Shown here one piece after another: positions 1-13,373 of a DNA stretch of 64,000 nucleotides. Both the position numbers and the translations under genes were made by a program. The DNA comes from Rhabdornis inornatus. Lineage: Eukaryota > Chordata > Aves > Passeriformes > Rhabdornithidae. The notes below the pieces were generated by a model. It saw nothing but the letters and a program-made list of their open reading frames with translations. It was not told the DNA's origin and ran no database searches. The stretch is taken from the NCBI GenBank assembly GCA_013397075.1, contig VWZS01010874.1, forward strand, positions 1,485,327-1,549,326, read 5' to 3'. Within the stretch, counting starts at the first letter, position 1; every line of letters begins with the position of its first letter.

Positions 1-3000
1 ATATTATAGCTGTAGTTGTTCCCATGTTCATCAAGTTTAAAATTTCCTCCTGTAATAAAGGTTTTGCATCAATAGTGCTGTCTCAAATTGGTGTAAACTT
101 TCAGGGCCACCAGTGATAGATATAACATCCCAAAAGCTTTGGCAAAGGGCTTGCCAGACCTTTATGAGCAGGTGTTGCTGCTTGTCTCTCAGAACCAGGA
201 CTCCAAAACATAACACACTCCACAGTCTATGGTGAGAGACAGGGAGGAACAGAAGGCAATGCTGAAGGGAGAGAGAGGGGAAGAAGAGGAAAACAGTGCC
301 TCCAATTACAAAAGGACCAGAAAAGAGGGAGAGGGGTGGTTTGGCAGCACCAACACACAGGGAGGATAAAGAAAAACACACTGAAGTTGCATAAGATAAT
401 ATGCAGCAGATAGTACAGATGAGTACAGCCATGAGCTACTGCTTTAATTGTTTTGTCAACATAAAAATGAATACATATTTTACCCACTTAAGTGGCTCTA
501 TTAAGACCTCACAGAATTCAGGCCTTCCTCAATTAACCCCATCAGCAGTATGCATTCCAACAGCAGCTTCAAAGGTATGGATTTCCACTCTATTAAACTC
601 TATTAAGCTTGTACAGATCATAAAACTGTAAACCTGATAACCTGATGATAGTTCATTTTATTTTTCTCTTTCCCCTAAGCCACTATTCCTTTGCTCCTAT
701 GTTTTGCCACTTGACATGATAAGCTTTGTCCTCTTACTTCAAGGCCTGACTTACTTTTTGGAGACACTATTGTCCTGAACATCTTGATAAGATTGGAAAG
801 TCCAAAGTCTGTGGCTGGGACTCAAAGTCAGAAAGTGTCTCCTTGCAATCTGTCTTCTCGTGCAGTTTGTGAGGCATCTTTCATTGAGAAACAATTTCTT
901 TAAACCTGAACAGTAATGAGCACAAAAAAGGGTTGAGGTTTTTCTGGGAGCAGTGTAAAATTCTCCAGCAGTAAGGCAGAGTGTAAATTAGAAATTGTAG
1001 GGATAAATATTCTTTGGTTTAGGAAGGCTGATTCTTTTTTCTGTTGCATACCACTATTTCTGCCACAGAACACACCAAAAGTGAGACTCATGCCTTCCTT
1101 GGGGACAACTTGTCAAAGAGGATATGGATATGGATTCTATAATTTTTCCTCACTGTAAGGACAGATGTTTGCTCTGACTGGCAGATATAAAGAATGAATT
1201 ATTTTTCTCTCTGCTGAGATAGATATACTCCCTAGATAAATTTGGGCATGATCAACAGATATCTTCTTTAGAAGACTGACACAAAACTTGAAAAATGATG
1301 AACTTGTCCCCTGGCAGGAACATCCTCTCTGCAAAGCAGTGACATAGAACTGGAAAAAAAATGATCTATGCTCCTTTCCCATTCCATCATTTTATTCTGT
1401 GCTCTACACCTCTATCAAGGCAATCATAAGATGAAGGCTTGAGACAAAGTAAAAATATGGTATATTGCCAAATAGTTTTTAATCGTATTTTTGGCTTCTC
1501 CATTGTCCATTATTCCTTAGGAAGAACTTTGTTCCCTGGCAACTGGATGTTGAGTGTCATTTCCTTGCTGTACAGGGAATTAAGACTTTTGTTTGTAACC
1601 TCTTCTTAACTCCACAGATTCAGGGCAGCTCAGAGAGTAATGTTTCTTACATTGTAGAAACACCAGAGGAAGATAAAAAGTGACCCAAATCCTGCTGTGC
1701 TACCTATGAGCCAGGAGACCTTGCCAGAGCCCCACAGTGTGCCCAGGTTCTGCTCCTGAAGAGAAGAAATCAGCTGTGATAGGAACCAACCCAGGGCCTC
1801 CTCCATGGTCACCATCCTCCACTGAAGAGAAGATGGCCAATAAATTACATGGGAAATGTCATTTCAGCCATTCAGCCTCCAGCACCTCCTTCCTGAATAG
1901 GACAGAACTTCCCCTTCCCATTACTAAAGGAAGGAAAGAGAGGGATTGACTGAAACGCAAAAAACTAAAACCAAGACATAGCAAAGACTCCACCAGATCC
2001 CCTCAGGGCTATGATAGTGAACAAAATTATAAACCCTAAAAACAAGGAGGGAGAGAGAGAGGAAAACCCACTCAGATAATGGTCTGATAGTGGGCTGATA
2101 ATTCTACCCTAAAAAATGTGTATCATCTTTATATTTAGTTCCCATTTCCATTTTTCTCCAGACTTTTAATGACTTGCCAGATGGAGCATCCACTGTGCAA
2201 GTGACTACATCAGCAGCTAGAGCTCCTTTGAAATGTCATCTGAATATTTTTAAATATTGACTTAATTTCTTGTCAGCATTGTGCTAGCCTCACTTCTACC
2301 CTAAATGGCCGTGGAAGAGGCTGCCTAGCATTTAGACACAGAACCCTCTTTGAACTGAGTTTAGTACTGGATACTGAACACTGTTTAACCACTTCTTGTG
2401 TTCCTTGCTGCTTGAAGCAGGAGTCTTCTTGGGTTTGAAACAGTCTTAAAATGAGCCTGTTATTGTGACAAATCACAGATGAGACATGGGATGCAGTACT
2501 TACACAGTGATCAAGCGCTGTTTAGCACCAGAACTTTCGCAGGATCTCATCTAGCTGTTGAAATCCCCCATTCCAAATGTTAAACCCAATGAATGGCTCA
2601 CCAGGGGAGCCCTCAGTGCAGTTATTCAGGATATCCTCCATGGAATAGCCTCCTCCTCCTCTTGGGCCAGCAGGGAACTCTGCAGAGCCACATCCACCAC
2701 AGTGGCTCCCACGAGGAGCTGGAACACTGCCATGGCCAGTTCTGGTGCTGCCTGACAGGCATTCATTCCTACCAGGAAGATTTCAGCCATCTGAAGTGCC
2801 TTCAAGGACCTGCTTATCTGCAGCTCTCTTAACTTGGTGGCCAAGGAGAGGGAAATCAGGAACTCAAGAGGCACATGAAAAGAGGAGGAGGGTGTGTTGG
2901 ACTGAGTGGAAGAAGAGAATTATTGATGGGAATCAGCCACACAAGGACTTTGAAGAAACTTATTCTCTGACAGGGTGTGTATATCCTAAATTCGTTGTGG

Positions 3001-3144
3001 CCTAAGAGATTAAATTAGATCAGCCAGCTCTCAGGTTTGAGGTCATGGTGTTATTGTGGTTTATGTGACTTTTCCTGCATTTGAAAATTCTGTGAGGAGA
3101 AATCTTGGGTACTGCCTTTTACAAAGCTGCATTGTGGAGAAAGG
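1..3144. other. Unique non-coding DNA, no gene recognised
   Basis: I see no recognisable gene or repeat family here. Short purine-rich GA tracts lie near 258-300 and 2045-2075. A minus-strand open frame at 2626-2874 (82 codons, leucine and glutamate rich) matches no family I know. It has no convincing promoter or splice context, so I treat it as a chance frame. Confidence 0.6.
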
Positions 3145-3862
3145 ATAGAATCATAGAACTACAGAACCATACAATCATTGAAGATGGAAAAGACCTCCAA
3201 GATGATGGAGTCCAACCATTGGCTGAACACCACCATATCAACAAAATTGTAGCACTAAGTGCCATGTCATTATTTCTTGAAAATGTCCGTGGATGGTGAC
3301 TGCACCACTTACCTGGGAAGCCCATTCCAATGCTTAACCACATTTTCAGTGAAGAAATTCTTCCTGATGTCCCAACAGGACCTCCCCTGGTGCAGCTTGA
3401 GGCTGTGTCCTCTCCTCCTGTCACTGGTTGCCTGGGAGAAGAGACCAACCCCCACATTTCTACAGCCTCCTTTCAGGGTGTTATGGAGAGTGATTAGCTC
3501 ACCCCTGAGCATCCTTTTCTCCAGCATGGACGCTACCAGCTCCCTCAGCCACTTCTCATATGACTGATTCTTCAGATCCTTCCCCAGTTTTGTTGCCCTC
3601 TCCTGGACTTGCTCCAACACCCAAATGTGCTTCCTGAATTGAGGGGCCCAGACCTGGACACAGGATTCCAGGTGCAGCCTCAGCAGTGCCAAGCACAGGG
3701 GAAGAGTCATTTTCCTGGTCCTGCTGGCCACACTATCCCTGATAAGGCCAGGGGCCAGTGGCCTCCTTGGCCACCTGAGCACGCACTGAGCTCATGTTCA
3801 GCTGCTGTTGACCAGCACCCCAAGTCCTTTTCTGCTGAGGCCACTTTGCAGCCACTGAAGAA
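3145..3862 (-). mobile_element. CR1 LINE fragment, 3' end of ORF2 plus 3' UTR
   Basis: This is a 5'-truncated CR1 retrotransposon (chicken repeat 1, the dominant LINE of birds) inserted on the minus strand. The plus strand begins with TAGAATCATAGAACTACAG, the reverse complement of the CR1 3' terminus. It continues with the conserved CR1 3' UTR blocks, including GAGTCCAACC and the stretch around AAGAAATTCTTCCTGATGTC. The minus-strand frame 3309-3782 reads 157 codons without a stop. It carries the typical CR1 region after the reverse-transcriptase core, including HLESCVQVWAPQFRK and the LRELVASMLEKRRxLRGxLI-like block, here ending near VVKHWNGLPR. The RT catalytic core and the endonuclease are absent, so the copy is dead. 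The surviving open frame suggests a younger copy than the other CR1 relics here. About 165 bases between the frame end and the 3' terminus are 3' UTR. Confidence 0.93.
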
Positions 3863-6800
3863 GTGATGCAGTAATACCACAGCAACCTGCACACCTACAG
3901 TAGCCTCACTGAAGCACCACCGAAACCCTGACTTAATAATCTCTCTCCTATGTTTTATTTGGTTATCGTTTCTACTCACTTTGCTCTATTTCAATTCATA
4001 TTGTAAATAGTTCTGAGTATAAACTGTCTTTATTTGCTTCTAACACTCACTGGGTGCACAGCACTAATGATCATCACAGCCATTAATGACTCAGAGGAGT
4101 CTGAGTTCTGGCTGTACTTAAAAGAACTTCAATATCTCAAAGCATGGAAATTGATAGTTGGGGCTTTCAAAATATTAATTAATATCTATCCCACTGCTAG
4201 CCCCTAACTTCCCATCTTTGTCTATTCCCCCTTACTTTTTAAGGTGTGTTTATTCTCTTCAGTCCGTGACTTTGCTCTGGTTGTGTTGGAAGGCTGCAGC
4301 AATACACCAAGGATATATTCCACACAGAAAAGCCACTGTGCTTGTACCAATTATTTGCGCACCACAGAGCTTCCCTTTTATAATTGACTTCATACATTCA
4401 TGTCTTCAATGCTAAGTGTGCAGCTTCATCACTGCACTAAGCTTTGTTCTGCTCAGAAAGCAAGTGCAATAATTTCCTGATCTGGGCCTGGGAGGTTTGT
4501 TTGTGCAGACACACTGAGTCCTGAAGCTAATGACATTTGTGTGACTGGGGGCCCGTGCAGAGGCAGCACTGGAGCTGCTGGAGCCCTGCATGGGCACCAG
4601 CTCCCCTCTGCCTCACTTACTGCTTGCACAGCTTCCCAGCTCAGCATGTTGATTCCAATTCTCCCTCCTCCATGACAAGGAACCCTTAGGAATCACCCCA
4701 ATATCTCCCTCTCATTCTGTTCTGTACAGAGTCTGGCAGGGAAGGAAATCTTGCTGAGCCCACTGCTTCACTGGTAGTGAATGTGGATGTGTGTATAGCA
4801 CCTATTTTTCTTTGTTATGCATCTGCCCATAAAGAAAATTAAGGTTGGCAGAACTCTACTACAAGATTTAAAGTAAGTCACTGGTAAAACAAACCTGTTT
4901 ATAATGGAAATATGAGATTTAAAGTACATCACTGATACATGAAATAAGTCTGTTTGTAATGGAGATAAAAGCTATTTATATTGCTCTGGTGCAGGGTAAA
5001 CTTATTTTTTTTTCAGCTAACAATAAACTCACCAAGAAATGCATTTTCTCTTGTCCAGAAGCTATTCCTGAATTCAGGTCAAATTTCCCGATCCAGGACT
5101 CTGAGAACAGCTGTAGATGGTTTTATTACCTTTGACCCAGCACTTTCATGCAGACCCATTAAATTAATTTTTACTGAGGTCCACTTCCTCTATGCAGAAA
5201 GCATGGAACTAAATAAATTACTGCATTTTGTAAATTTTGATGATTTCTCACATCGTTTGGTTCAATATTTCAATTTTGATTTCTTCTGCTTGAAACAGCC
5301 CTACATTTCACTTGACTTACTACTTCAATTTATTCAGGGCTAGATTAATTACAGAGATGCTTTTAATAGCAGTTTTCACACTTCCAGTGTATAAATTTTG
5401 GAACTATTCCCAATAATTACCCTTACCTTTGATTTTTCTCATCATACTGTTAGCTGGAAGCTTAAAAACCCCAAACCATATAAAATCTGAAAAAGGTTTT
5501 TAAAATAAGCTTGTCTGAAGGAACATCATATTCTAGAGGGAATACCAGGACAAGCTGCTGGGTTACAGCTTCTCAGTCTCTATGAGTTATCTGGGATTCC
5601 TCTCACCTGTTCTCCAGCTCCATAACCAGCTGTTGCAAAGGTAACAGCTCAAGAAGAGGTTGAAATACTACTAAAAAATTCTGCCAACAAAATCCACTCA
5701 CCTGTGCTGACCAAACTCATATCAAAATTTTTGCCTCCCTTTTCAGTGAATTTTTCCAAAGTCTGTTTACTTGAAACATTTCTCCCAGGCTTTATTAAAT
5801 GCCTAAACAAGGGGGAGACTGGGAACTGAGACAGGCAGGGAGATCTCAAGAATGCCTAACTTTGGCTTTGCAGGTTTAAGTAATATTAAGTAAGGACATT
5901 TCTGGAGAGCCCAGTGGTCGTCTGAGATCTAAGGCTGGGCTGAACAGCAGCCACACAATAAACCCTTTGAGTCCATTAGCCTGAAGCTATGAATGAAGAA
6001 TGCACTCAGCAAAACACTGAGCTCAGTGAAATGGGAGGGAAAAGTCCTTTTTCCCTCTGAAGAGGAATGGGCAGGTTGCAGGAGTTCACCTGGGATATTG
6101 TATTGCCTGTGGTTTTGAGATGGGAGGCCCCTTTTTTTTTTAAGACCAATGTGCAATAGTTGAAATTGAGCTGGCAGAACCTGCCTGGGGAACAAACTCA
6201 CCTTTTATTAAAACAAAAGAAAACTTGCCAGAGCTGCTAGGCTCAACACAGCTTGATTAAAGACATTGGGGAATTTACCAATCAAGGAAAGGGCAGAGCA
6301 TGGAAAAAATAAGAAGTTCTAGATCAGTTAAAAGTAGCTAGAGAAAACCCTGAGGCTCTGCAGCTGGCCATTACTGATGCAAGAGATAGACTGCCTCATG
6401 GAGAAGGGATATAATGGGAGAAGAGGAGCACATTAATCTGCAGAGCTCGGCATTAGGGCTGACTAATCACACACAGCACTGGCAGCTGTAGGGCACAGAC
6501 CCCTTCTTAGAGCAGGGGCTTTGCTGCAGATCCCTGTCTGCCATGGGAACATGTGTTACCATGCCTGTAAGCCTTAAGCAGTGCAGCTTGCTCCCAGCCT
6601 GCCATGCCCCAGGAGACTGGTGTGAAAGTAACTCCAGAATGTGTCCACACCAGGGCAATCTGCAGGTACTGCACTGATGGAAGCAGCCCTTCATCCTTCT
6701 GCAGCAGGTTATCACCAGCCCTGCTGGGAATCATTATCACTGGAGAGGATTCAGCTAAAGAATCCCTTCTAAAGGCACTTTAGTGCAACAGTGTTAATTG

Positions 6801-9800
6801 CTGATTGTGATTCCCTGCCTCTTACAAGACAGCAGGAGAGTGAAGGGAAGGGGGGAGGATGCATAAAGTGAGCTCCCTGAGGCAGGTGAGCAACAGGTGT
6901 GTGTATTTACCTACACATAGATAAAGGCATAAAACATATCCAAGTTCTTTCTACACTCTCATCAGTAGCACTAGGATAAGGAATCCAAGGTTTCACCACA
7001 CAAAATCCATTTCTGCCTCGTTGAAGAATTGCCTGACTCACATTCAGGCTGTGAAGAAACTGATTAATAACAGGACTTCAGGGCATGTGGCTGCATACCA
7101 TGTCAGACCAGGGTTTCACCAGGCTCCTGTACTTGCTGCATGAGAAAGAACTGAGGTTCACCAGGGTCTTTTATAACTCAGTCACTGTCCATGGCTCTCA
7201 TGAAGACAGCTGTACAATCTGTAGATGTGTTTTCAGGCCTGATCTCTGCTGCCAGAAAGAACATGCACCAAGCTCAATGTAACCTGCCTCCTACTCACAG
7301 CCAAGAAACTCTATGCCTGTGTTAGAAAGCAATTAATGGATATTTTCCAGTGTATAACAATAAAAAAGAATGTCAACAAATCTTTCATGCCCTGCTGCAT
7401 TTCAGAGCTTTGTACAAAAGTTTCTCCCCCTCCACCTTTCCTCCTGTCTGCCATGAGAAGTGACAGAAAACGTCAGATTTCAATGCCCAAATTAAATGTA
7501 GTAATCTGATCAGAATGAAATGCCGAATGAGTCACCTCCTGCAGCAGCCTCTGTGCCACCTGTCCTTTGCTCTCTGCCTCTTAGCTTTCATAGTTTGCTG
7601 CTCAATACAGTGTCCAAGATAATATAAAATGGCCCTGATAAAGAAGAAGCTAATGGATAAAAACACCATGAGAGCTTTCAGGTGGAAGACTGTACTATAA
7701 GCAGATACAATGATGACATTTGTGGGGAACCTGCCCTATACTCTTCCTTTTCAATGGAAAAAGTGATGTTGATAGGATAATTCTGGATTTTTCTCCTCTC
7801 TTCGAAATGGCACCTCAGTGAGACAGTGACAAAGTTCTCACCATTAAACCTGACAGAGAAATGTGTGTTCCCTGATTCCAGAAGGCCACAATACTGTAAA
7901 AAGTGGTATGAACCTGAACCAGATGACCAGATGGAGACCTGGACAAAGAACAAAGTGGCACCAATAGTTTTTAATACACTTTCTGGATTTGGTACCAGTT
8001 TTTGTTCCCGAAAATCAAAGAAGAAGCTAATTTAAAGAAGTTATCTTTAAATAACTTCTGGGGTTTTTTTTGCTTTTGCTTTTGGTTTTGCTTCTTAAAA
8101 GAAGGTAACATACCCATGAACTCTGAGCTTGTGTCCCAACTGGGAAACAGAAGGAAAACTTCAGTAAAGAGCCATCTATAATTCCTTCTTATTCTCATTC
8201 CATCAGCAAGCCAAAAGAAAGAGTTCTGTCTCAAAACTCAGGAAAACTCAACACCCCCTATACAATTTACCTTTTCTCTTTGTTTAAGTTCAGTGTAATT
8301 CACTGCTTAGGCTTCCTGAAGTGCAACACCTCAGTAAGACACTACCATGCCTCCCAGGCCATCCAAAAAAAAGCATATCTCTGTTGAGAGGTTCTTCTTC
8401 TAAAGCAAGATATATCCAAAATAAAACAACCAAAACAAGCTCCCTCTTAAACGCTGGGGCATTTCTGCTTAACATACCTGTTCCCCATGACTGAGCCTCA
8501 AGTCCTCAAATCACATGGCCAACACCTTCCATGCCAATCAGATTTTGTCAGCAATAACTTTGCTGCTACCAATGCTAAGAGAAAGGCAAAACAAGAAGAG
8601 GACTAAATGGTGGGAAAGCCTGTTGAAAGAAAAGATGGCTCCAGTAGAAAAATGGGCTGTGTTAGGGGAAGATGAGATGTTCACACTGCATACAGCAGTT
8701 CCCTTTCTCTGTATTCTTTGTCCTTTTCCTGTATCTGGCTGGCTTCCTTGAAACATCTGGTAGCAGGAAGGTAATACTGACCTAAATGTCTCCAGAAATC
8801 TGCTTGCCATTAGTAATTCCCTAGAGAAAATGTAAAGAAAATCAAACACCAGACTTCACATCCTGAGCAAGCCTGGTTATGCATATTTAATAAAAGGAAA
8901 CATACATTAAGATAAAAATGGGTGTCCATGGAAACTGCATATCTATCTTTAAAAAAAACCCTAACAAACAGCACCCCATATTAAATTTTACATATGATTT
9001 TCTTTTATGCACAGTCTCCCTCTACCACTTTTGGTGTTATGTATTGGCTGTCAGAGATCCTCACTGCCTGCCTGTAACTTTGGCATCTCCAGGATGATCT
9101 CAGCTCTGAGGTCTGCCATGTACCATACACAGCTCGGGCTGCATGCAGGCTTTTCTGCACCAGGCAAACACGGGCTCCAGAAAAACACTGAGCAGGATGC
9201 CCTGCCTCCAGGATTAAGAGCTCTTCAGTAACTTCTTTTGTAGGAGGTTAGAGGAGGGGAAAAAAAAACAAAATAAAATAAAATGGCACGAGGAAGCCAG
9301 AAGCAGCCTGTGCTCAGCAAAGTGGGAAGGAGGAGCTGTGCTCTGAGCTCTCAGTAGTCCCTGTCCTCACACTCCACAGGTACAGGGGACAGACAAGGAA
9401 TATGGATATATGTCATGGGGACATGAGGATCATTCACAGGTTATTTAAACAATATCCTGAGCCCACAGTGCTGTAGCAATTCAAAGCCACAGCCAGCAGC
9501 TGTCCTGGTGCTTTATATGGGGGCTGCAGCTCTGAAAGCTGGGGTTCATGCTCAGGACAGAGCATCAAGCAGTTGCATGTGGGGGATCAACAAACACTGA
9601 ATCATCCCGTGGCTCTGTCAGCTCCAGCTCCCAGAGCAGTGCTGAGCACCCAGCAGTGCTCAATGAGCCTCTTTGTTCCCAGCACCAGCTGCAGCGTGGG
9701 GAGAGCTGCAGCAAGCAGAGGTTTGCAGGAGATGCGTGTGTGGAGACAGACAGCAAAAGAGCAGTGTTACAACCAGCACAGGGTGTACAGACAAACTTCC

Positions 9801-12572
9801 ATCAAAATGAAAACAAAAGCTGGCTTCTTCAACATCTTACCTTTAACAAACAGGCAAACATGCCAAGTCTATCACCTGGCACTAGTGCAGTTCTGGGAAA
9901 ACAGTGGGTTTTCCCAGGACATAAGTACATAAACCGTGAGTACACACCAGGACATACTGAGTAATACTCAAAGGCACCACCTAATTTGTGGTGATAGCAA
10001 AGGTCACCACGGAATACTTGACCTCTTCCAATCTGTTTCCATATGGATCCTACTGTATAAATTGCCACAGCACTCAGCAGCTTGGAGGATCAAGACCTTA
10101 CCATAGAAAAGCAGTATCCTGAGCTATCACCTTATTACCATTGTTTCCAATAGAGTCGTGATTTTCTCTTCTTCAGTAACTAGGAGATTAAATCCAGTCC
10201 CTACTGCATTTTTAATGTCAGTAAGAACTTCCACAGTGGGATCAGACATTTAAACGAAGAGCAGCAGTTTCCCACCTTGCTGCACAGAGCACTGGCAAAC
10301 CCAACTTCTACCCTCCTCACCCTCAAGTCCCTGCACACATTCTTTCTGTAGCTCCTGCCTTTCATTTAATTTGCTCTTAATGAATGACATCCCAATTACT
10401 GAATTACTAGACAAACATAACCATACACAGCTGAGGAGTTCAAATAGATTCCCTTCTTCATCCAGTACACTTATTTCAGGCTTCACTATGCATTCATGAG
10501 CACACTTCCTCCCTCCTTCTCTTCTGTGTTCATTTGGAACAAGAGAGAAGTTTTATCCTGTTCCCATTATCATGCCAAGCATCCATAAATTCATTCCATG
10601 GCTCGATTCTCCTTACATTCCTGAAACTAGGCACCTGCAAAGTCTGCATGTTGAAGCTCCACTGCTGCAGGTGGAGCCATTCAGGAGCAGAACAAGCTCA
10701 AGCAGCAAGCAGAGGTTACCTGCATTGTCCACATCATCCTGCTGTAGCACTCCCACTTGTGCTGCTCAGATCTCTGACTTCCCACACTTTTTCAACACTA
10801 TCTTAATCTTTTCTGGGAAGTACTCTGGCCTGTGTGTCCCTGGTGAAGATGACCTGGCTGAGATAATTGCATGGGAAATCTGCATGTTACACACTCCAAG
10901 GATTTCCTGTCTGGCATTCTGTCCATCATACGTGGACAAGGCTGATTGATAAGGGCTGCACGGTCAGAGCACAAACTTGTAGGTGGTCCCATGCATCAGG
11001 TGTGGGATCACCCACAGACCAGACACACTGGTTCCAGGATTGATGAGTCCTGGCAGCCTGTGGAAAACAGGGGATCAAAATGCTTCAGTGCAGCAATACC
11101 AGATGTGCTCAAGTGAACGTGGTAGTTGAGGAGGATGGGTGGCAGGAGGAAGGGAAGAATGTGTTATGTGGCCAGCAGCAAGGATACAACAACACCCAGG
11201 AAGCTGCTTGGAATCAGAATATCAAACTAAGGGCTGGCAGGCACCTCATTCCACTTATTATTCCATTTGCATTTTTTTTTGTCATCTGTTTTGTTCCCAG
11301 CATTGAGTTCCTTCTATGTGACTTGTCAAGGATACATTCTAAATATATTTCTTCCTGTTAGGGTAAGAAATGGGTTAAGTGAGCTTAGAAGTAGGTTTAT
11401 TCTCCAACCAGCATCTGTATGCCATAATAAAGTCAGATAACTGTATTACTGGGGTAGCTTGAAAACAGACAAAATCTGCTTGCTGTTTTTGCTAAATCCA
11501 CAGCTAAATGATTTTTGAGGGGGATGTTTTCATGGGAGATAAAAGACTAAAATCAATGATAGGACTGTCTGAAGACTGAAGTTTCATTTTATCTCCACAA
11601 AAAATCAGGAGTCAGCTATTCCAGTCACTCTCTATTAAGTTTTGGTTCAAAAATGTCACTTGTACTCACAGCAGTGCTGAAAAGACTATTTATCTGAATC
11701 CAACTGTAGCATAAAGATTCTCTTGGAATCTTTTGTTTATTGAATGAGATAAGCATACGTAAGTAATGCCATTTATTGCAAAAAAAAGGACTCGTAGGTG
11801 ATATGAAACTGAAACTGTGATATGTGACAAAAATTAATAACAGTAATCATAAATTGTTATGAGAATGGTGTGAGGTCTAAAGATAACACAGACATGCTCT
11901 TAGATATCAATCTGTGATTTAGGGAATTTAGGAGAAAAGTGCCTGACAGTTCAAAAAAGGAAAATTATCATCTCTTCCAAACACTTTTCAAGAATGGCAA
12001 CCAGAGTTTAATGCTCTAAATTATGAACTTTGCTGTCATAGCACAGTGATGGATCTGTAGCACTTCTAAATCTGAGTAAGAGCCCTGAGAAGAGAGAGAG
12101 CCATACAAGATGAAAGTTAAAGGTTTCACAATCTAAAGGCATGCATATTACATAGTTTCACCTTCCTGATTTCACAATACTGTGACATTTTTTCCAGAAA
12201 TACAATCTTCTATAAAACGCCCCCAAGGACTTAGTTTTGGCCCAGGTAGCCAGTGAGTGGTTCCTCAGTTGTGTATCCATGTGGCCACTGTACTCCAAGA
12301 AGAATTAACAAGCATTAGGCAACATTGCTGTCTACAGTAACTGGGTGACAGGAATAGATGTCCTTGATGTGCTAGCCCTAAAATCCTGATTTTCCAATCA
12401 GTCTTCCTTTGCAGCTGGCTCTGTCTAGAGACTCCTGAGAGAGGAATTAATAATTTTTTCTTTCTAGACAATATTCTCTTTAAACACAGATCTAGCTGTA
12501 AACTCAACTAAGTAGAAATGAACCCTCACTCATTTTCTCTTTGCAACTAACTTCTCTTATAAAAAGCTTAGT
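3863..12572. other. Unique non-coding DNA
   Basis: No gene, RNA gene or repeat family is recognisable over this 8.7 kb. Several frames of 60-140 codons occur, the longest on the plus strand at 9548-9964 and 9573-9932. These two overlap in different frames over a locally GC-richer patch and have no family motif, so I regard both as chance. A short A-rich tract lies at about 9258-9284. GC is locally higher at about 4500-4650 and 9000-9750, but CpG dinucleotides stay rare, so these are not CpG islands. Confidence 0.55.
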
Positions 12573-12722
12573 CTCCAGTTCAGCTAAGCCTTTAATTGTG
12601 TGCTTAACTTTAAGTATGTGCTTAATGTCAATGGGACATATGGATAAGTATGAAACTGTGTGTTTCATTGAATAGACTAACCTACCTCAAACACTTTAAT
12701 GTTTTTGCTGAACTGAGGCCCT
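12573..12722. repeat. Palindromic MITE-like relic
   Basis: The ends form an imperfect inverted repeat. CAGTTCAGC at 12576-12584 faces its exact complement GCTGAACTG at 12707-12715, and weaker pairing (TTTAA, GTGTGCTTAA against its mirror) continues inward. The centre holds GTGCTTAACTTTAAGTATG and CAATGGGAC. This phrase order resembles, from memory, an old palindromic DNA-transposon family that is common in turtles and crocodilians. The copy is badly decayed, no transposase is present, and I could not identify a target-site duplication. The family name is not assigned. Confidence 0.5.
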
Positions 12723-13134
12723 GGCAAACAGAACAAGAAAAAGCATTTAATGGGATATTGAAAAGTTCCCTGGTATCACTTGGTAAAACTAGTATTTAAA
12801 GTTTTTTTCTCCTGAGTGGTATAATTACATCAATAACTCATTTCAGTTCAGCCTAGAAGGAAAGACTTCTTTGAACGTTAATTGAAATGTGGGAGCTTAA
12901 GCTAAGTAACTAAACTCTTTGCTTTTTGGGTGTCTTTGATCAGAATGTCAAAGATGTTTGGATAGTTATTGCCATTACATCAGTGCTCATGACCTTGCCA
13001 ATAAAACATATATATATATCCTCTCTCATTGACTGCATTTCTAGGATTACTCCATTCCTGTAGGTAGTCAGCCAGAAAAGTGATTGAGTGAGTATCACAC
13101 GTAAGAATGCCATAAACCCAATGCATGCACTCAC

Positions 13135-13373
13135 CAGGATTCCAGGGCTGCAGTGATGGCACCCTGCTGAGATCCTTGCCCCTGATTTATGTACACTCTC
13201 GTTACTGAGCAGTGTTAATCGTGGCTCTGAGGCAAAGGAGAGGTATGAAATGATAAACACCCTCTCATTGCTGCTTCTGTTCTTGAGCTCAGGAAATTCA
13301 TCTTTCATGAGTTTCTGTACATAACGACTTTCTTTCCCAAGTAGTTCAGTCCTTGCATTTAGCATTGTTTGCT
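13135..13373 (-). CDS. Unrecognised exon-like open segment (weak)
   Basis: On the minus strand a segment of 239 nt starts after a TTTCAG acceptor-like site and ends at ATCCTG|GTGAGT, a consensus donor. From the ATG at 13365 it reads 77 full codons to the donor, ending in phase 0. The product is mixed polar (MLNARTELLGKESRY at the start) and matches no family I recognise. The frame stays open for 64 more codons past the donor, so openness does not by itself support splicing. The acceptor has a poor pyrimidine tract. A chance frame is the likelier explanation. Confidence 0.15.

Noticed and set aside
2626..2874. 82-codon minus-strand frame rich in leucine and glutamate
   Set aside because: No family resemblance, weak flanking splice sites and no promoter; the GAGGAGGAGG run accounts for the acidic stretch.
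9548..9964. 138-codon plus-strand frame with a 119-codon overlapping frame
   Set aside because: Two long frames in different phases over the same GC-richer patch point to composition, not coding.
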